The notes: generated by a model not told the origin, from the sequence alone. A stretch of 64,000 nucleotides of DNA from Vibrio injensis (GCF_001895205.1 NZ_BDJF01000027.1:698006-762005), one strand, 5' to 3'. Positions 1-9,821 are shown, counted from the first letter of the stretch. Numbers and translations are program-made.

Positions 1-795
1 GAGTTGTTTCTCTGCCAGCTGTGTCAGCGAATTTGCTAGGATCAGTAAAATCGGTACCACGATAGGCATGATTGATTTAGTCAAAGAGGGTAATGCTTTT
101 GCTGACTTTGACGCCATATAGTCCGCGTGAACTTTTTTCTGTTCTTCTGGTGCTTTAGCCAACGTCACTGGTGTCGCGTATTCGGGGAAATGCTTCTCTA
201 GCCAACGCGCATACATGACAATTCCGGCCACTGATGGTAAAGCGATGAGCAAACCAAAACCGAGCATCGAAGCGATATCTACACCAAAAATACTTGCTAC
301 TCCCAACGGTCCAGGTGTTGGTGGGATACAGTGGTGAGCCACGACAAGACCACCTGCTAGTGCGACCGTAAGAGTGAGAATCGAACGTTGAGAAGTCTTA
401 GCCAAAGACTTAGCAATTGGATAAAGGATGATTAAGGCACTATCGACAAAGACGGGAATACTGACAATGTATCCGGTGATCGCTAATGCCAGTTCTTCCT
501 TTCGTTTACCTAGCCATTTAATGAAGTGATAGGCGATGGATTCTCCAGCGCCAGAGGTTTCCAAAATGGCTCCCATCATGACACCCAGACCAATGACAAT
601 GCCAATGCCACTTAAGGTACCGCCAAATCCTTGGCTGATGGCCGACATTGTTTCATTAACACTTAATCCACCAATCAAGCCCGCAATACAAGCGGCTGCA
701 AGCATTGCGATCAAGACATGAACCCGAGTGCGCAGAACCAGAAATATCAAAACAAATACCGCGATGATCAAACCGATAACTGAAGTAGATAACAT
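1..795 (-). CDS. GntP-family gluconate/acid-sugar permease (C-terminus outside window)
   Basis: The minus-strand frame is open from the ATG at 795 to the left edge of the window, giving about 265 residues of a very hydrophobic protein starting MLSTSVIGLI. It contains features of the GntP/Gnt-II permease family: an early SGAGESIA segment, VSIPVFVDSALIIL, and HHCIPPTPGPLGVA. The family are proton symporters in the inner membrane for gluconate and related sugar acids, usually about 440-450 residues, so roughly the last 40 percent is missing here. The start overlaps the stop of denD (TAATG), so the two are translationally coupled. Its place as last gene of the tetronate operon suggests it imports the substrate, for example threonate or erythronate; the substrate is an inference. 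Confidence 0.88.
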   Translation of the reverse strand, partial: MLSTSVIGLIIAVFVLIFLVLRTRVHVLIAMLAAACIAGLIGGLSVNETMSAISQGFGGTLSGIGIVIGLGVMMGAILETSGAGESIAYHFIKWLGKRKEELALAITGYIVSIPVFVDSALIILYPIAKSLAKTSQRSILTLTVALAGGLVVAHHCIPPTPGPLGVASIFGVDIASMLGFGLLIALPSVAGIVMYARWLEKHFPEYATPVTLAKAPEEQKKVHADYMASKSAKALPSLTKSIMPIVVPILLILANSLTQLAEKQL

Positions 796-1766
796 TATGC
801 ATCCTCCATTTCTACGACTGAGCAAGTCGTAAGGTAGCGAGAAAGAACGGCATTAAAATTGGCATCAACACTGAAACCTAAGTTGAGTTCCTTTGTGTTA
901 TCAATGGATTGAGGCCAGCTTGCTACGATCGATTCAATCGCTTTATCTTTTTTAATGGTGACGAGATCGGTGCGAGAAGGAGCCACTTGCTCTGCCATTG
1001 CAGCAAGCATAGTGCGTGGCGTAACTCTAATACCGGGTAAGTTAAAAGTTCGATAACCCTGGATAGCACTACGCTCCAGTCGGCTTGCGTGGATAATATT
1101 CTGAATGACAGTTTCTGGGCTGGATATCCACAGTCCGAGGTCAAGATCCACTGGACAGTTGGATGTTTGACCTTTTAGCGGTTCGCGAATCATGCCACTT
1201 ACGAACGATGACGCGGCCTGATTGGGGACGCCGGGACGGATACAGATCGTTGGCAGACGAACGCTGATCGCATCAACCAGATTTTTACGACCATAATCGT
1301 TTACCAACAGTTCGCCTATGGCTTTTTGTGTACCGTATGAAGAACTGGGCTGAGTCGCCGTCATTGGCGTCACTACCTCTGGTAATGCTCCACCAAACAC
1401 CGCGAGCGAACTAGAAAATACAAAGCGTATCTCTGAATTGACTTGACGGCACTGTTCAAGCATTAACTGTGTTGCTGTCAAGTTAACCTTGATGCCAAGA
1501 TCGAAATCTTGTTCTGCATGACTTGATACAATCGCAGCAAGGTGAAATACATGAGTGGTTGTCGGACCAATCAAGGTAGCCACTTGTTGTGGATCGGTGA
1601 TGTCGGCGACGATGGCACTGACTCGTGGATCTTCAGTGATAGTACCGTTGGGTTTGACTCGATCGACAATCATTAAAGACTGAATCGAGCCTGAATCTTG
1701 TTGGAGTAGGGTTTGAGCTAGTAGAGATCCGAGAAATCCGGCACCACCAGTGATTACGATGTTCAT
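795..1766 (-). CDS. denD: D-erythronate dehydrogenase, NAD-dependent epimerase/dehydratase fold
   Basis: A short-chain dehydrogenase/epimerase of about 323 residues with the N-terminal NAD-binding glycine motif GGAGFLGS and the SYGTQKAIGE segment containing the catalytic Tyr-x3-Lys. DenD oxidises D-erythronate to 2-oxo-tetronate, the entry step for the OtnI/OtnK/OtnC route encoded just upstream in the same operon. An in-frame ATG lies two codons upstream at 1772, but the AAGGAC Shine-Dalgarno sequence is only 2 bases from it and 8 from the ATG at 1766, so 1766 is preferred. The gene is separated from otnI by about 50 bases of AT repeats (TTATTG units) and overlaps the permease start by one base. 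Confidence 0.85.
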   Translation of the reverse strand: MNIVITGGAGFLGSLLAQTLLQQDSGSIQSLMIVDRVKPNGTITEDPRVSAIVADITDPQQVATLIGPTTTHVFHLAAIVSSHAEQDFDLGIKVNLTATQLMLEQCRQVNSEIRFVFSSSLAVFGGALPEVVTPMTATQPSSSYGTQKAIGELLVNDYGRKNLVDAISVRLPTICIRPGVPNQAASSFVSGMIREPLKGQTSNCPVDLDLGLWISSPETVIQNIIHASRLERSAIQGYRTFNLPGIRVTPRTMLAAMAEQVAPSRTDLVTIKKDKAIESIVASWPQSIDNTKELNLGFSVDANFNAVLSRYLTTCSVVEMEDA

Positions 1767-1818
1767 ACACATGTCCTTGTTGTATTGCTTGTTATTATTG
1801 TTATTATTGTTATGAGCG

Positions 1819-2595
1819 TTATAAGTAAGGCTTTACCCAGCCTAAGCCTTGTTCGGTAGTGGTTTTAGGTTTGTATTCGCACCCGATCCAACCGTCATAA
1901 CCGGAGTTATCCAGTACATCGAAGAGATACGGGTAGTTGATTTCACCGTCACTAGGTTCATTACGGTGTGGCACTGACGCAATTTGAATATGGCCAGTAA
2001 ATGGCGCTAAATCGCGGATCAGAACATCCAGATCGCCATCCATGATCTGTGCGTGGTACAGATCGAGTTGTAATTTCACATTCGGACGATTAACCATCTG
2101 AATCAATTCAACGGCACGCCGTTGATGAGCAATGAAGTAATGAGGAACATCGCGCTGGTTTAAAGGTTCAATCAGTACATCAATGCCATGTTCGGCAAAG
2201 GTATCCGCAGCGTAACGAATGTTGGCGATAAAGGTATCGATGTGTTGTTGCTGGCTGTACGCTGGATCGATGATGCCTGACATAGCGTGTACTTTTTTGC
2301 AGTTGAGTGCTTTGGCATACATCAGTGTGGTGGTGACACTTTGCCTAAATTCTTGCTCACGCCCCGGTAGAGCCGCGAAGCCTTTTTCACCGGCATCCCA
2401 GTCGCCGGGAGGCATATTAAACAGCGCTTGTTCAAGCCCGTATTGCTCTAATTTTTTCGCCAACACTTGTGGTTCGAAAGCATAAGGAAACAAAAATTCG
2501 ATCGCCTTAAAGCCAGCACGATGTGCATGCTCAAAGCGTTCTATAAAAGGCACTTCGTTGAACAGCATGGTAAGGTTCGCAGCAAATTTAGCCAT
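1819..2595 (-). CDS. otnI: 2-oxo-tetronate isomerase (Hyi/YgbM family)
   Basis: A 258-residue TIM-barrel sugar isomerase of the hydroxypyruvate isomerase family: it begins MAKFAANLTMLFNEVPFIER, carries IEPLNQRDVPHYF with the metal-binding Glu, and LQLDLYHAQIMDGD with a second metal-ligand region, and ends in the GCEYKPKT motif typical of the family. The role is isomerisation of 2-oxo-tetronate to 3-oxo-tetronate. The start codon overlaps the stop of otnC (TAATG), so translation is coupled. Length matches E. coli YgbM (258). Family assignment is firm; the substrate comes from the operon context. Confidence 0.9.
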   Translation of the reverse strand: MAKFAANLTMLFNEVPFIERFEHAHRAGFKAIEFLFPYAFEPQVLAKKLEQYGLEQALFNMPPGDWDAGEKGFAALPGREQEFRQSVTTTLMYAKALNCKKVHAMSGIIDPAYSQQQHIDTFIANIRYAADTFAEHGIDVLIEPLNQRDVPHYFIAHQRRAVELIQMVNRPNVKLQLDLYHAQIMDGDLDVLIRDLAPFTGHIQIASVPHRNEPSDGEINYPYLFDVLDNSGYDGWIGCEYKPKTTTEQGLGWVKPYL

Positions 2596-3227
2596 TACTT
2601 TCCTCTCCCTTGTAGGTCTTCCACCTCGACATTTGTGAGATAACGAACTGGATGGTTATTGAGTAAAAACATTAACTTGGCCGTTTCTTCTAATTCTTCA
2701 GCGTTATCCACGGCATCTTCTAGATCGGCGCCAGTGATGACTGGGCCGTGGTTAGCCAGTAAGAATGCACGGTAATCGGCGGCACGTTTAGCCAGTTCTT
2801 CGGCAATACGCGGTTCACCCGGGCGCAAATAGGGAATGACAGGTAATTGGCCGATACGCATCACGTAGTAAGGTGTGAAAGGGCGAATAGCATTATCAGC
2901 ATCGAGATTATCGAGGCAGGAGAGCGCTGTCAGATAAGTAGAATGCAAATGCACAATTGCGTTACATTTCGGATTGTTTCGGTAGATAGCCAGATGGAAG
3001 GCTATCTCTTTTGAAGCACGTTTACCGGAGAGCTGATTACCCTCAATATCTACCACAGATAATTCTTCGGCGATTAAACGGCCAAATGAAGAGCCTGTTG
3101 GTGTAGCGAGAAAATGGCCGTTCGGTAATTTCAATGATAGGTTTCCTGCACCACCCGTGGCGTAACCACGTTCAAACATGGAGCGTGCAAGGCTAACCAT
3201 CTGTTCTCTAAGTTGTTGTTCTGTCAT
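2595..3227 (-). CDS. otnC: 3-oxo-tetronate 4-phosphate decarboxylase (class II aldolase, YgbL-like)
   Basis: A 210-residue class II aldolase/adducin-domain protein. The zinc-binding HLHST segment near residue 95 and a later LANHGPVI segment supply the histidines used by the family, with GGAGNLSLKLPNG and ATPTGSSFG near the N-terminus. OtnC decarboxylates 3-oxo-tetronate 4-phosphate to dihydroxyacetone phosphate. The ATG overlaps the end of otnK by four bases (ATGA), indicating coupling, and its stop overlaps the otnI start. Part of the conserved ygbJKLM-type operon. Confidence 0.9.
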   Translation of the reverse strand: MTEQQLREQMVSLARSMFERGYATGGAGNLSLKLPNGHFLATPTGSSFGRLIAEELSVVDIEGNQLSGKRASKEIAFHLAIYRNNPKCNAIVHLHSTYLTALSCLDNLDADNAIRPFTPYYVMRIGQLPVIPYLRPGEPRIAEELAKRAADYRAFLLANHGPVITGADLEDAVDNAEELEETAKLMFLLNNHPVRYLTNVEVEDLQGRGK

Positions 3228-4480
3228 AGATAAAAATCCTGTGCTTTTTCGAAGAAGCGTTCATCGCCGAAGTTACCTGACTTAAGTGCCAACGATAGTG
3301 AACCGTCGATAGATTGGACCCAAGGCACACCTGGGGCGATTTGTGGTCCGATGTGAAAACCTGTGACACCAAGGCTTTGGGTTACAATTCCGGACGTTTC
3401 ACCGCCAGCAACAATAAAGTTTTTAACCCCAAACTCTTGCAATTGATGGGCAAGTTGACTGAAAAATTGCTCTACCGCTTCACTTGAAGTGGCCGCACCG
3501 TATTGCGCTTGAATGTCCTTGAGTTTGTCCGGATCTGCGGTGGCATACACCATGGGTGCGTAGTGACTATCAAGTTGCGCGGTGACCCAAATAAACGCTT
3601 GTTGTACATAGTTTTTATCGCGTAGGCACGCTTCGACGTCGACGGCAAAATGCGGTGCTACCGATTGATAACGGGCGACTTGTTGATTCGTCATGACTGA
3701 GCAAGATCCAGAAAGCACGACACCGGGTGCTTTTGTCGGTAAGCCTGCCGATTGAGCTTCGCTTTGATCGGCCAGTTTGTTGGCCCAATTTTGAGCGATA
3801 CCTGCAGCTAAGCCTGATCCACCAGTGATCAATTTGAGTGATTTCACTGCCTGACCGATAGTAATCAGATGATTGCTATTAATGGCATCAACAACCGCGT
3901 AGCGTTTTCCCTCCTCTTGTAATTGAGCAAAACGTGCAACAACGGCGTCTACACCTTGCTCAATGACTTGATAATTAACCAGACCACATTCACCTTGAGA
4001 TTGGTTATTCATCAGACGAACTAAGCTCGAATCTGTCATTGGTGTTACAGGATGGTGGCGCATGCCCGATTCGTTCAGGAGTTCACCAAGCACAAATAGA
4101 TAACCATTGAATACGGTACGGCCATTAACTGGCAGTGCTGGGCAAACGATAGTGAAGGTTTCATTCAGTTCTGCTAGTAGGGCATCGATCACCGGACCGA
4201 TATTGCCTTGTGCAGTACTATCGAAAGTCGAGCAGTATTTAAAATAAAACTGCTGGCAGCCCTGAGCTTGCAACCAACGAAGCGCTTCCAGTGATTGGTT
4301 GACGGCTTGTTCAGCGGGACATGAGCGGGATTTAAGGCTGATGACCACGGCATCGGCGTCTACATGAATGTTTTTCTTTGGTATGCCGTTGAGCTGTACA
4401 GTGCGCATGCCATTTTCAACCAGAAAACCTGCAATATCGGTTGCGCCAGTAAAATCATCAGCAATGACTCCAAGTAACAT
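3224..4480 (-). CDS. otnK: 3-oxo-tetronate kinase (four-carbon acid sugar kinase, YgbK-like)
   Basis: A 418-residue protein with the two-part four-carbon acid sugar kinase architecture: the N-terminal substrate domain begins MLLGVIADDFTGATDIAGFL, with the DDFTGA motif, and the C-terminal nucleotide-binding domain contains LSGSCS and VAGGETSGIV. It phosphorylates 3-oxo-tetronate at C4. The stop overlaps otnC by four bases, and the gene begins two bases after the ltnD stop. Length is in the family range (about 420). Confidence 0.9.
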   Translation of the reverse strand: MLLGVIADDFTGATDIAGFLVENGMRTVQLNGIPKKNIHVDADAVVISLKSRSCPAEQAVNQSLEALRWLQAQGCQQFYFKYCSTFDSTAQGNIGPVIDALLAELNETFTIVCPALPVNGRTVFNGYLFVLGELLNESGMRHHPVTPMTDSSLVRLMNNQSQGECGLVNYQVIEQGVDAVVARFAQLQEEGKRYAVVDAINSNHLITIGQAVKSLKLITGGSGLAAGIAQNWANKLADQSEAQSAGLPTKAPGVVLSGSCSVMTNQQVARYQSVAPHFAVDVEACLRDKNYVQQAFIWVTAQLDSHYAPMVYATADPDKLKDIQAQYGAATSSEAVEQFFSQLAHQLQEFGVKNFIVAGGETSGIVTQSLGVTGFHIGPQIAPGVPWVQSIDGSLSLALKSGNFGDERFFEKAQDFYL

Positions 4481-4482
4481 AA

Positions 4483-5388
4483 TTATTTCTCCATGCCAGG
4501 TAGATTGATGCCATCAAAAATCTTGATCACTGCGCTGTCATCTTCTTGACCAAAACCTGCATTACTAGCAGAGATAAACATGTTGAGTGCTGTACTCGCC
4601 AGTGGCAGAGGGAATTTCAGATCTTGTGCGGTATTGGCGACCAGATTAAGGTCTTTAACAAAGATATCGACCATTGATTTTGGCGAGTAGTCACCATCAA
4701 CAACGTGTTTCATTCGGTTTTCAAACATCCAAGAATTACCTGCTGCGTTAGTGACCACGTCGTACATTAAATCGAGAGGAATATTGGCACGAGCGGCCAG
4801 TGCCATCGCTTCAGCTCCGGCAGCAATATGTACACCTGCCAAAAGTTGGTGAATGATTTTAACAGTAGCACCAAGGCCAATTTCGGTACCGATGTTATAA
4901 ACTTTGCCTGCCGTTGCCGCTAACACGGGAGCCAATTTAGTGAATGCCTCTATACTTCCGGATGCCATGATGGTCATATCACCGGCTTCGGCTTTTATTG
5001 CACCACCGGAAACGGGGGCGTCTAACATCAGCAAGTGGTAAGGCTTAAGGCCCGCTTCAATATCTTTTGCATCTTGGGCAGAGATGGTGGCAGACACCAT
5101 GATTGCTGTGCCTGGTTTTAGGTTGGCGGCTAAACCTGAATCGAACAAAATCGATTTCACTTGCTTGGCGTTGATGACTAACAATAAAACCGCATCGAGT
5201 TCGTGAGCAAATAGATTGGCGTCGCTAGCTACCGCTTTCGCCCCGTAGTTACCTAGTGTTTCGAGAGCGATTGGGTTGAGGTCAATGCCGTACACATCGA
5301 GTCCTGCGCGAATACAGGATTTTGCAGCCCCCATCCCCATAGATCCTAATCCGATCACCGCTATCGATTTCACGGTTTGATTATCCAT
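4483..5388 (-). CDS. ltnD: L-threonate dehydrogenase (3-hydroxyisobutyrate dehydrogenase family)
   Basis: A beta-hydroxyacid dehydrogenase of about 301 residues. It has the Rossmann motif IGLGSMGMGAA at the N-terminus, the substrate-binding LDAPVSGGAIKAEAG segment, and the catalytic Lys in GATVKIIHQLL. LtnD oxidises L-threonate to 2-oxo-tetronate. The open frame extends to an ATG at 5403, but no ribosome binding site precedes that codon, whereas GAGATAAG precedes the ATG at 5388, which is chosen. It is the first gene of the operon, facing the divergent regulator across about 260 AT-rich bases. Confidence 0.88.
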   Translation of the reverse strand: MDNQTVKSIAVIGLGSMGMGAAKSCIRAGLDVYGIDLNPIALETLGNYGAKAVASDANLFAHELDAVLLLVINAKQVKSILFDSGLAANLKPGTAIMVSATISAQDAKDIEAGLKPYHLLMLDAPVSGGAIKAEAGDMTIMASGSIEAFTKLAPVLAATAGKVYNIGTEIGLGATVKIIHQLLAGVHIAAGAEAMALAARANIPLDLMYDVVTNAAGNSWMFENRMKHVVDGDYSPKSMVDIFVKDLNLVANTAQDLKFPLPLASTALNMFISASNAGFGQEDDSAVIKIFDGINLPGMEK

Positions 5389-5648
5389 ATACTTATCTCG
5401 CATTAAAGATTGATGTTAATTTGTGTTATTAATTGTGATTCTATGTGATGCTTGGTGAGGTGTCATGCGTCTTCCGTCACAAAAATTAACAATTATTAGT
5501 AATAATATGGAAATTAACTAGATGTTCACACTTTATAGCTTCAGTCTTTCTCCAGAACTTGTTTGTTTTTAACAATAGTTAACACAACTTCACACCATGG
5601 CTGATGACTGGTAATATGAGTACACTCATTACTTATAGCTAAGTCATT
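5389..5648. promoter_or_regulatory. Divergent regulatory region between ltnD and the DeoR-type regulator
   Basis: About 260 AT-rich bases separate two divergent start codons. This must hold the promoters of both the tetronate operon and the regulator, and is the expected place for operators. No confident binding-site palindrome or -35/-10 pair could be assigned by eye. Confidence 0.5.
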
Positions 5649-6419
5649 ATGATTCCAGCAGAACGTCACAAAACTATCCTATCTCTGCTTTCACAACAGG
5701 AAGTGATCAGCATTAACGAACTGGTTGAGCAATTAGAGGTGTCGCACATGACCATTCGTCGCGATATCGCTAAACTTGAAAAATTGGGTAAGGTATTGTC
5801 CGTGTCAGGCGGTGTGCAACTGACTAAAGTGCTGCATCAGGAGCCTTCTCATGATGCTAAAGCGACGCAACACGCTAACGAGAAAGCGATGATTGGCCTT
5901 ATTGCTAGCCAGTTGGTGCCACAAAATGCTACGGTTTATCTTGATGCTGGGACCACTACACTGGAAATCGCTCATCAACTTGCTAGCCGTAATGATCTAC
6001 TTTTCATTACTAACGATTTTGTTATTGCGGCTTTTCTGACCCATCACAGTAAAAGCGAGCTTTATCATACGGGCGGAAGAATTGATCGTGAGAATCAGTC
6101 CAGCGTAGGGAGTAAAGTGTCAGACTTTCTGGCGGGAATGAATGTGGATATCGCGTTTGTCTCAACTTCATCATGGAATCTGCGCGGTATCTCTACGCCC
6201 AGTGAGCCTAAAGTCATTGTCAAAAAGGCAGTCGCAGCGGCAGCACAAAAAGTCATCCTTGTTTCTGACTCCTCTAAATATGGCAAAGTTGCCACCTTTC
6301 ATGCGCTCGATATGCAGTGTTTTGATGTGGTGATCACTGACCGGGCATTTCCAATCAGTGTCCGACAAGAATTAGCAGAAGAAGGGATTTCAGTGTTGAT
6401 CGAGAGTAAAAACTCTTAA
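5649..6419 (+). CDS. ygbI: DeoR/GlpR-family repressor of the tetronate operon (YgbI-like)
   Basis: A 256-residue DeoR-family regulator. The N-terminal winged helix (residues about 5-55) has the family signature SHMTIRRDIAKLEKLG, and the C-terminal sugar-phosphate sensor domain includes YLDAGTTTLEIA, the phosphate-binding segment, and VSDSSKYG. Regulators of this family bind a phosphorylated sugar intermediate. It is divergent from ltnD, as ygbI is from ygbJ in E. coli, so it most likely represses the catabolic operon and is relieved by a pathway intermediate. The effector is inferred. Confidence 0.87.
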   Translation: MIPAERHKTILSLLSQQEVISINELVEQLEVSHMTIRRDIAKLEKLGKVLSVSGGVQLTKVLHQEPSHDAKATQHANEKAMIGLIASQLVPQNATVYLDAGTTTLEIAHQLASRNDLLFITNDFVIAAFLTHHSKSELYHTGGRIDRENQSSVGSKVSDFLAGMNVDIAFVSTSSWNLRGISTPSEPKVIVKKAVAAAAQKVILVSDSSKYGKVATFHALDMQCFDVVITDRAFPISVRQELAEEGISVLIESKNS

Positions 6420-6719
6420 TCATTGCCCCATAAGCTCGTCATTTTTTTCAAGATTGGTGTCAGCTGCTAATTAGATCAATGGGTTAGCTGACGTCTACCT
6501 TTTTCGGCCAATAATTAACATCATAAAAACCATAAACACCATAAGCGGTACGGTAAAAAGTGTCCTTCTTCTCGTTAATTTACTTTATTGTCACTTAATG
6601 TAAACAAGTTGAAAACATTATAAGTTGTTTTAATTAACCTTTGTTAGTGAAGCAACAATATAAGCCAGATTAGAAACTATAAAAATAATTTACATTAAGT
6701 CAGACACAAGGATAGAACG
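6420..6719. other. Intergenic AT-rich region upstream of tctC
   Basis: Three hundred bases without a gene. It is AT-rich, contains many TTAAT/ATTAA tracts and should hold the promoter of the transporter operon. No defined site or hairpin followed by a T-run was seen. Confidence 0.4.
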
Positions 6720-7700
6720 ATGAATAAATTAAAATATATCTCTGTAACATGGTTGATAATACTTAGCTCTTTATTAGGGGTATCCTCTGCTTTTGCGAAA
6801 TCATATCCTCCAAGAACCATTAATATGGTTGCTCCAGCGGGTGCGGGTGGAGGATGGGATATTACGATTCGTACCGTAGCTAAGACATTAAAAGATGAGG
6901 GGATTATTAATGCTAATCTACCGGTGATTAATCGTCCCGGTGGTGGAGGTGCAGTAAATTTGGCTTATATGCAAAGTCAGAAAGGTAAAGGAGACTTAAT
7001 TTCTGTTTATTCTCCTCCAATCTTACTGACTCATTTAGTTGGTTTAACACCATACAGTTACCAAGATACGACTCCTATTGCGCGTTTAATTACGGATTAT
7101 GCCGCTTTTGTTGTGCCTAAAAATTCTCCTTATACCTCAATTAATCAGGTTATGGAGGCACTAAAAGAAGATCCTAAGTCTATTAAAATAGGTGGAACAT
7201 CCGCTGCTGGCTCAATGGACCATATTCAATTTCTCTTAGTGGCGAAAGCTGCTGGGGTTAATAATTTAAAAAATATTGACTATATATCATTTCAAGACGG
7301 TGGTGTTGTTGCTCAGGTTTTAGGCGGACATATTGATTTGATTTCAACGGGGTTAGGCGATGTAGCTGGTTTAATACAAAGTGGTGAGTTGAGAGCATTA
7401 GCTCAAACTGCTGATAAACGAGTTGGTGAAGGGATGATGGCCGAAATTCCTACCGTTAGAGAGCAGGGGATTGATGTGGTTTTTGAAAATTGGCGTGGTT
7501 TATTTGGGCCGAAAGATATGCCAGAAGAAGCCATCAATTATTGGCGTGATGCTTTAGAGAAAATGATTCATACCGATAGCTGGAAAGCCGCATTACAACG
7601 TAATGGATGGGATGATGCTTATCTGGATTTTGATGATTTTCAACCATTCTTAGAAAATACGAATCAACAATACAATGCATTGATTAAAGAAGTTTTCTAG
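6720..7700 (+). CDS. tctC: Tripartite tricarboxylate transporter, periplasmic binding protein TctC family
   Basis: A 326-residue Bug/TctC-type solute receptor. It has a signal peptide (residues 1-26, cleavage likely after SSAFA) and the family motif VAPAGAGGGWDITIR just after it, followed by RPGGGGAVN. It captures a carboxylated substrate in the periplasm for TctAB. It is the first gene of tctCBA, with AAGGATAGA upstream of the ATG. The Bug family binds a wide range of organic acids, so the ligand is unknown; the flanking sugar-acid operon makes a tetronate-like acid a reasonable guess. AT-rich relative to the upstream operon. Confidence 0.88.
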   Translation: MNKLKYISVTWLIILSSLLGVSSAFAKSYPPRTINMVAPAGAGGGWDITIRTVAKTLKDEGIINANLPVINRPGGGGAVNLAYMQSQKGKGDLISVYSPPILLTHLVGLTPYSYQDTTPIARLITDYAAFVVPKNSPYTSINQVMEALKEDPKSIKIGGTSAAGSMDHIQFLLVAKAAGVNNLKNIDYISFQDGGVVAQVLGGHIDLISTGLGDVAGLIQSGELRALAQTADKRVGEGMMAEIPTVREQGIDVVFENWRGLFGPKDMPEEAINYWRDALEKMIHTDSWKAALQRNGWDDAYLDFDDFQPFLENTNQQYNALIKEVF

Positions 7701-7787
7701 AGTTATATAAATTTTCAATACAGAAATAAACCAATTGCCTAGATAAAAATTATAGTTATAGGTATTGGTTTATTCTCTTGTACATTT

Positions 7788-8294
7788 ATGGATGATATAA
7801 ATATGAAAGATTATAGTAAATCTAATTGGGATGGATTGACCGGTATTATCAGTGTTCTCTTTGGCTTAAGCTATGGTGGTTACGCCTATTTATTACCAAG
7901 ACCTATATTTGGTAATGAGTGGGAACCAATTATTATGCCTTTGTCGATTTCGGTATTTATGATTGTGATTGGATTATTATTGATCGTTAATGGTCGATTT
8001 TCTCCATCAATGACAGCAATAATGAAGACGATTGATGAGCATTCAAAAAATAAGATTAATACATATAGGGTACTATCAACGTGTTTAATTTCATCGCTGT
8101 ATTCTTTTATGTTTGAGCCAGTTGGCTTTGTTATAAGTACGATATTTTTTATGCTGATGATGTTAATGGTTACATGTGGTATTAAACGTTGGAAGCAATC
8201 ATTAGTCATTGGTGTGGTTTTTTCTGTTGGGATTTACTTCATTTTCAATGAATTATTATCCATTAATTTACCTAGCGGAACACTTTTTAGTTAA
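7788..8294 (+). CDS. tctB: Tripartite tricarboxylate transporter small subunit TctB family
   Basis: A 168-residue protein with four predicted hydrophobic segments, matching the size and topology of TctB, the small membrane subunit. It lies between tctC and tctA in the standard order, 12 bases before tctA. An alternative start is the ATG at 7803 (MKDYSKSNWDG), which fits the family N-terminus as well; neither start has an obvious strong ribosome binding site. TctB sequences diverge widely, so the assignment leans on context. Confidence 0.8.
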   Translation: MDDINMKDYSKSNWDGLTGIISVLFGLSYGGYAYLLPRPIFGNEWEPIIMPLSISVFMIVIGLLLIVNGRFSPSMTAIMKTIDEHSKNKINTYRVLSTCLISSLYSFMFEPVGFVISTIFFMLMMLMVTCGIKRWKQSLVIGVVFSVGIYFIFNELLSINLPSGTLFS

Positions 8295-8306
8295 GGAAAA
8301 TTAACA

Positions 8307-9809
8307 ATGACAGATATATTTACGAATCTTTTTAATGGCTTTGGGATTGCTTTACAGCCTTATTATCTTCTACTGATAACACTTGGTGGGATCATGGGAA
8401 CGATTATCGGCATGTTACCAGGTCTTGGTCCGGCGACGGGCGTTGCGGTTCTATTGCCCATGACTTATGCCATGGGGCCTACGGCATCATTAATTACGAT
8501 GACAGGGATCTATATGGGGGCCATGTTTGGTGGTTCCCGTAGTTCAATTTTAATCAATACACCCGGAGACGGTGCTGCCTTAGCGGCAACTTTCGATGGT
8601 TATCCGATGGCAATGAAAGGGCGTGCAGAAGCGGCACTTGCTATCTCAGCAATCGCATCATTGATCGGAGGTACTATCGCTGCGGTGCTCATGACCTTTC
8701 TTGCTGAGCCTGTAGCCAACTTTGCGATTAGATTTGGCCCAGCAGAATATTTTATGTTAATGCTAGCCGCCCTTTCGATGACGGTTTCTATGTCTAAAGG
8801 CAATATGCTGAAAGGTTTCTTCTCTATGGCAATAGGATTAGCGATTGCAACAATCGGCATTGATGCTCAATCCGGATTAAGTCGTTTTACTTTTGGCTCC
8901 CTTGAGCTCCAAACAGGTGTTGACTTCTTGGTGGTGATTATTGGCATTTATGCATTAGGAGAAGTGCTGAAAAGCATGACAACCTTAGGTGATGGTAGTA
9001 AAAAAGCACAGACTCAGTTTAAACGGATTTGGATCAGTAAAGAGGATTGGCGCAGATCAAAATGGCCAATTTTACGCAGTGCCCCTGTTGGTTTTATTGT
9101 CGGAGCACTTCCCGGTGCAGGGGGAACAATGGCATCGTTACTTTGTTATAATAATGAGAAACAACTCTCACCCAACAAAGATGAATTTGGCAAAGGTGCC
9201 ATAGAAGGGCTAGCCGCTCCTGAATCAGCGAATAACTCAGCATCCATTGGAGCGATGATTCCTATGCTCTCATTAGGTATCCCTGGTTCCGGTACGACGG
9301 CAGTCATGATGGGAGCCTTATTAATGTTAGGAATACAACCTGGGCCGCTTTTATTCACCCAGCATCCAGAAACAGCGTGGGGATTGATCGCAAGTTTATT
9401 TGTCGCGAATATTATTCTGGCTTTTGTAAATATTCCATTAGCAGGTGTTTTAGTTCGTATGCTCGCTATCCCTGCGAATGTTTTATATCCTATTGTTCTA
9501 GGGCTTGCATTCGTGGGCTGTTATGCTATTGGGAATTCAGTGGTAGATTTTTATATCTTAATTTTATTAGGTATCGTTGGGTTTATTATGCACAAACTGG
9601 TTATTCCTACAGCGCCAATGATTCTTGCTGTTATTGTTGGCAGCCAAATGGAACAGTCGTTTAGGCAAGCATTTCGGATCTCTAATCAAGAGTTCAGTAT
9701 TTTTGTTCAATCAGGAATTGCTCAATTTCTATTGATAGTGACGATTTTTTCAATCTGTTGGCCATTAATTAACGCATTTAGAAATAAAAGCCTTTCAAAT
9801 ATGGCTTAA
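8307..9809 (+). CDS. tctA: Tripartite tricarboxylate transporter large subunit TctA family
   Basis: A 500-residue multi-spanning membrane protein with the TctA signatures: GMLPGLGPATGVAVLLP near residue 35, GSRSSILINTPGDGAALAA, and the second-half repeat GALPGAGGTMAS and LGIPGSGTTAVMM. It forms the transmembrane channel driven by ion gradient. AAGGAAAA precedes the ATG. Full length for the family (about 500). A strong terminator follows immediately. Confidence 0.93.
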   Translation: MTDIFTNLFNGFGIALQPYYLLLITLGGIMGTIIGMLPGLGPATGVAVLLPMTYAMGPTASLITMTGIYMGAMFGGSRSSILINTPGDGAALAATFDGYPMAMKGRAEAALAISAIASLIGGTIAAVLMTFLAEPVANFAIRFGPAEYFMLMLAALSMTVSMSKGNMLKGFFSMAIGLAIATIGIDAQSGLSRFTFGSLELQTGVDFLVVIIGIYALGEVLKSMTTLGDGSKKAQTQFKRIWISKEDWRRSKWPILRSAPVGFIVGALPGAGGTMASLLCYNNEKQLSPNKDEFGKGAIEGLAAPESANNSASIGAMIPMLSLGIPGSGTTAVMMGALLMLGIQPGPLLFTQHPETAWGLIASLFVANIILAFVNIPLAGVLVRMLAIPANVLYPIVLGLAFVGCYAIGNSVVDFYILILLGIVGFIMHKLVIPTAPMILAVIVGSQMEQSFRQAFRISNQEFSIFVQSGIAQFLLIVTIFSICWPLINAFRNKSLSNMA

Positions 9810-9821
9810 GATAAATATTTC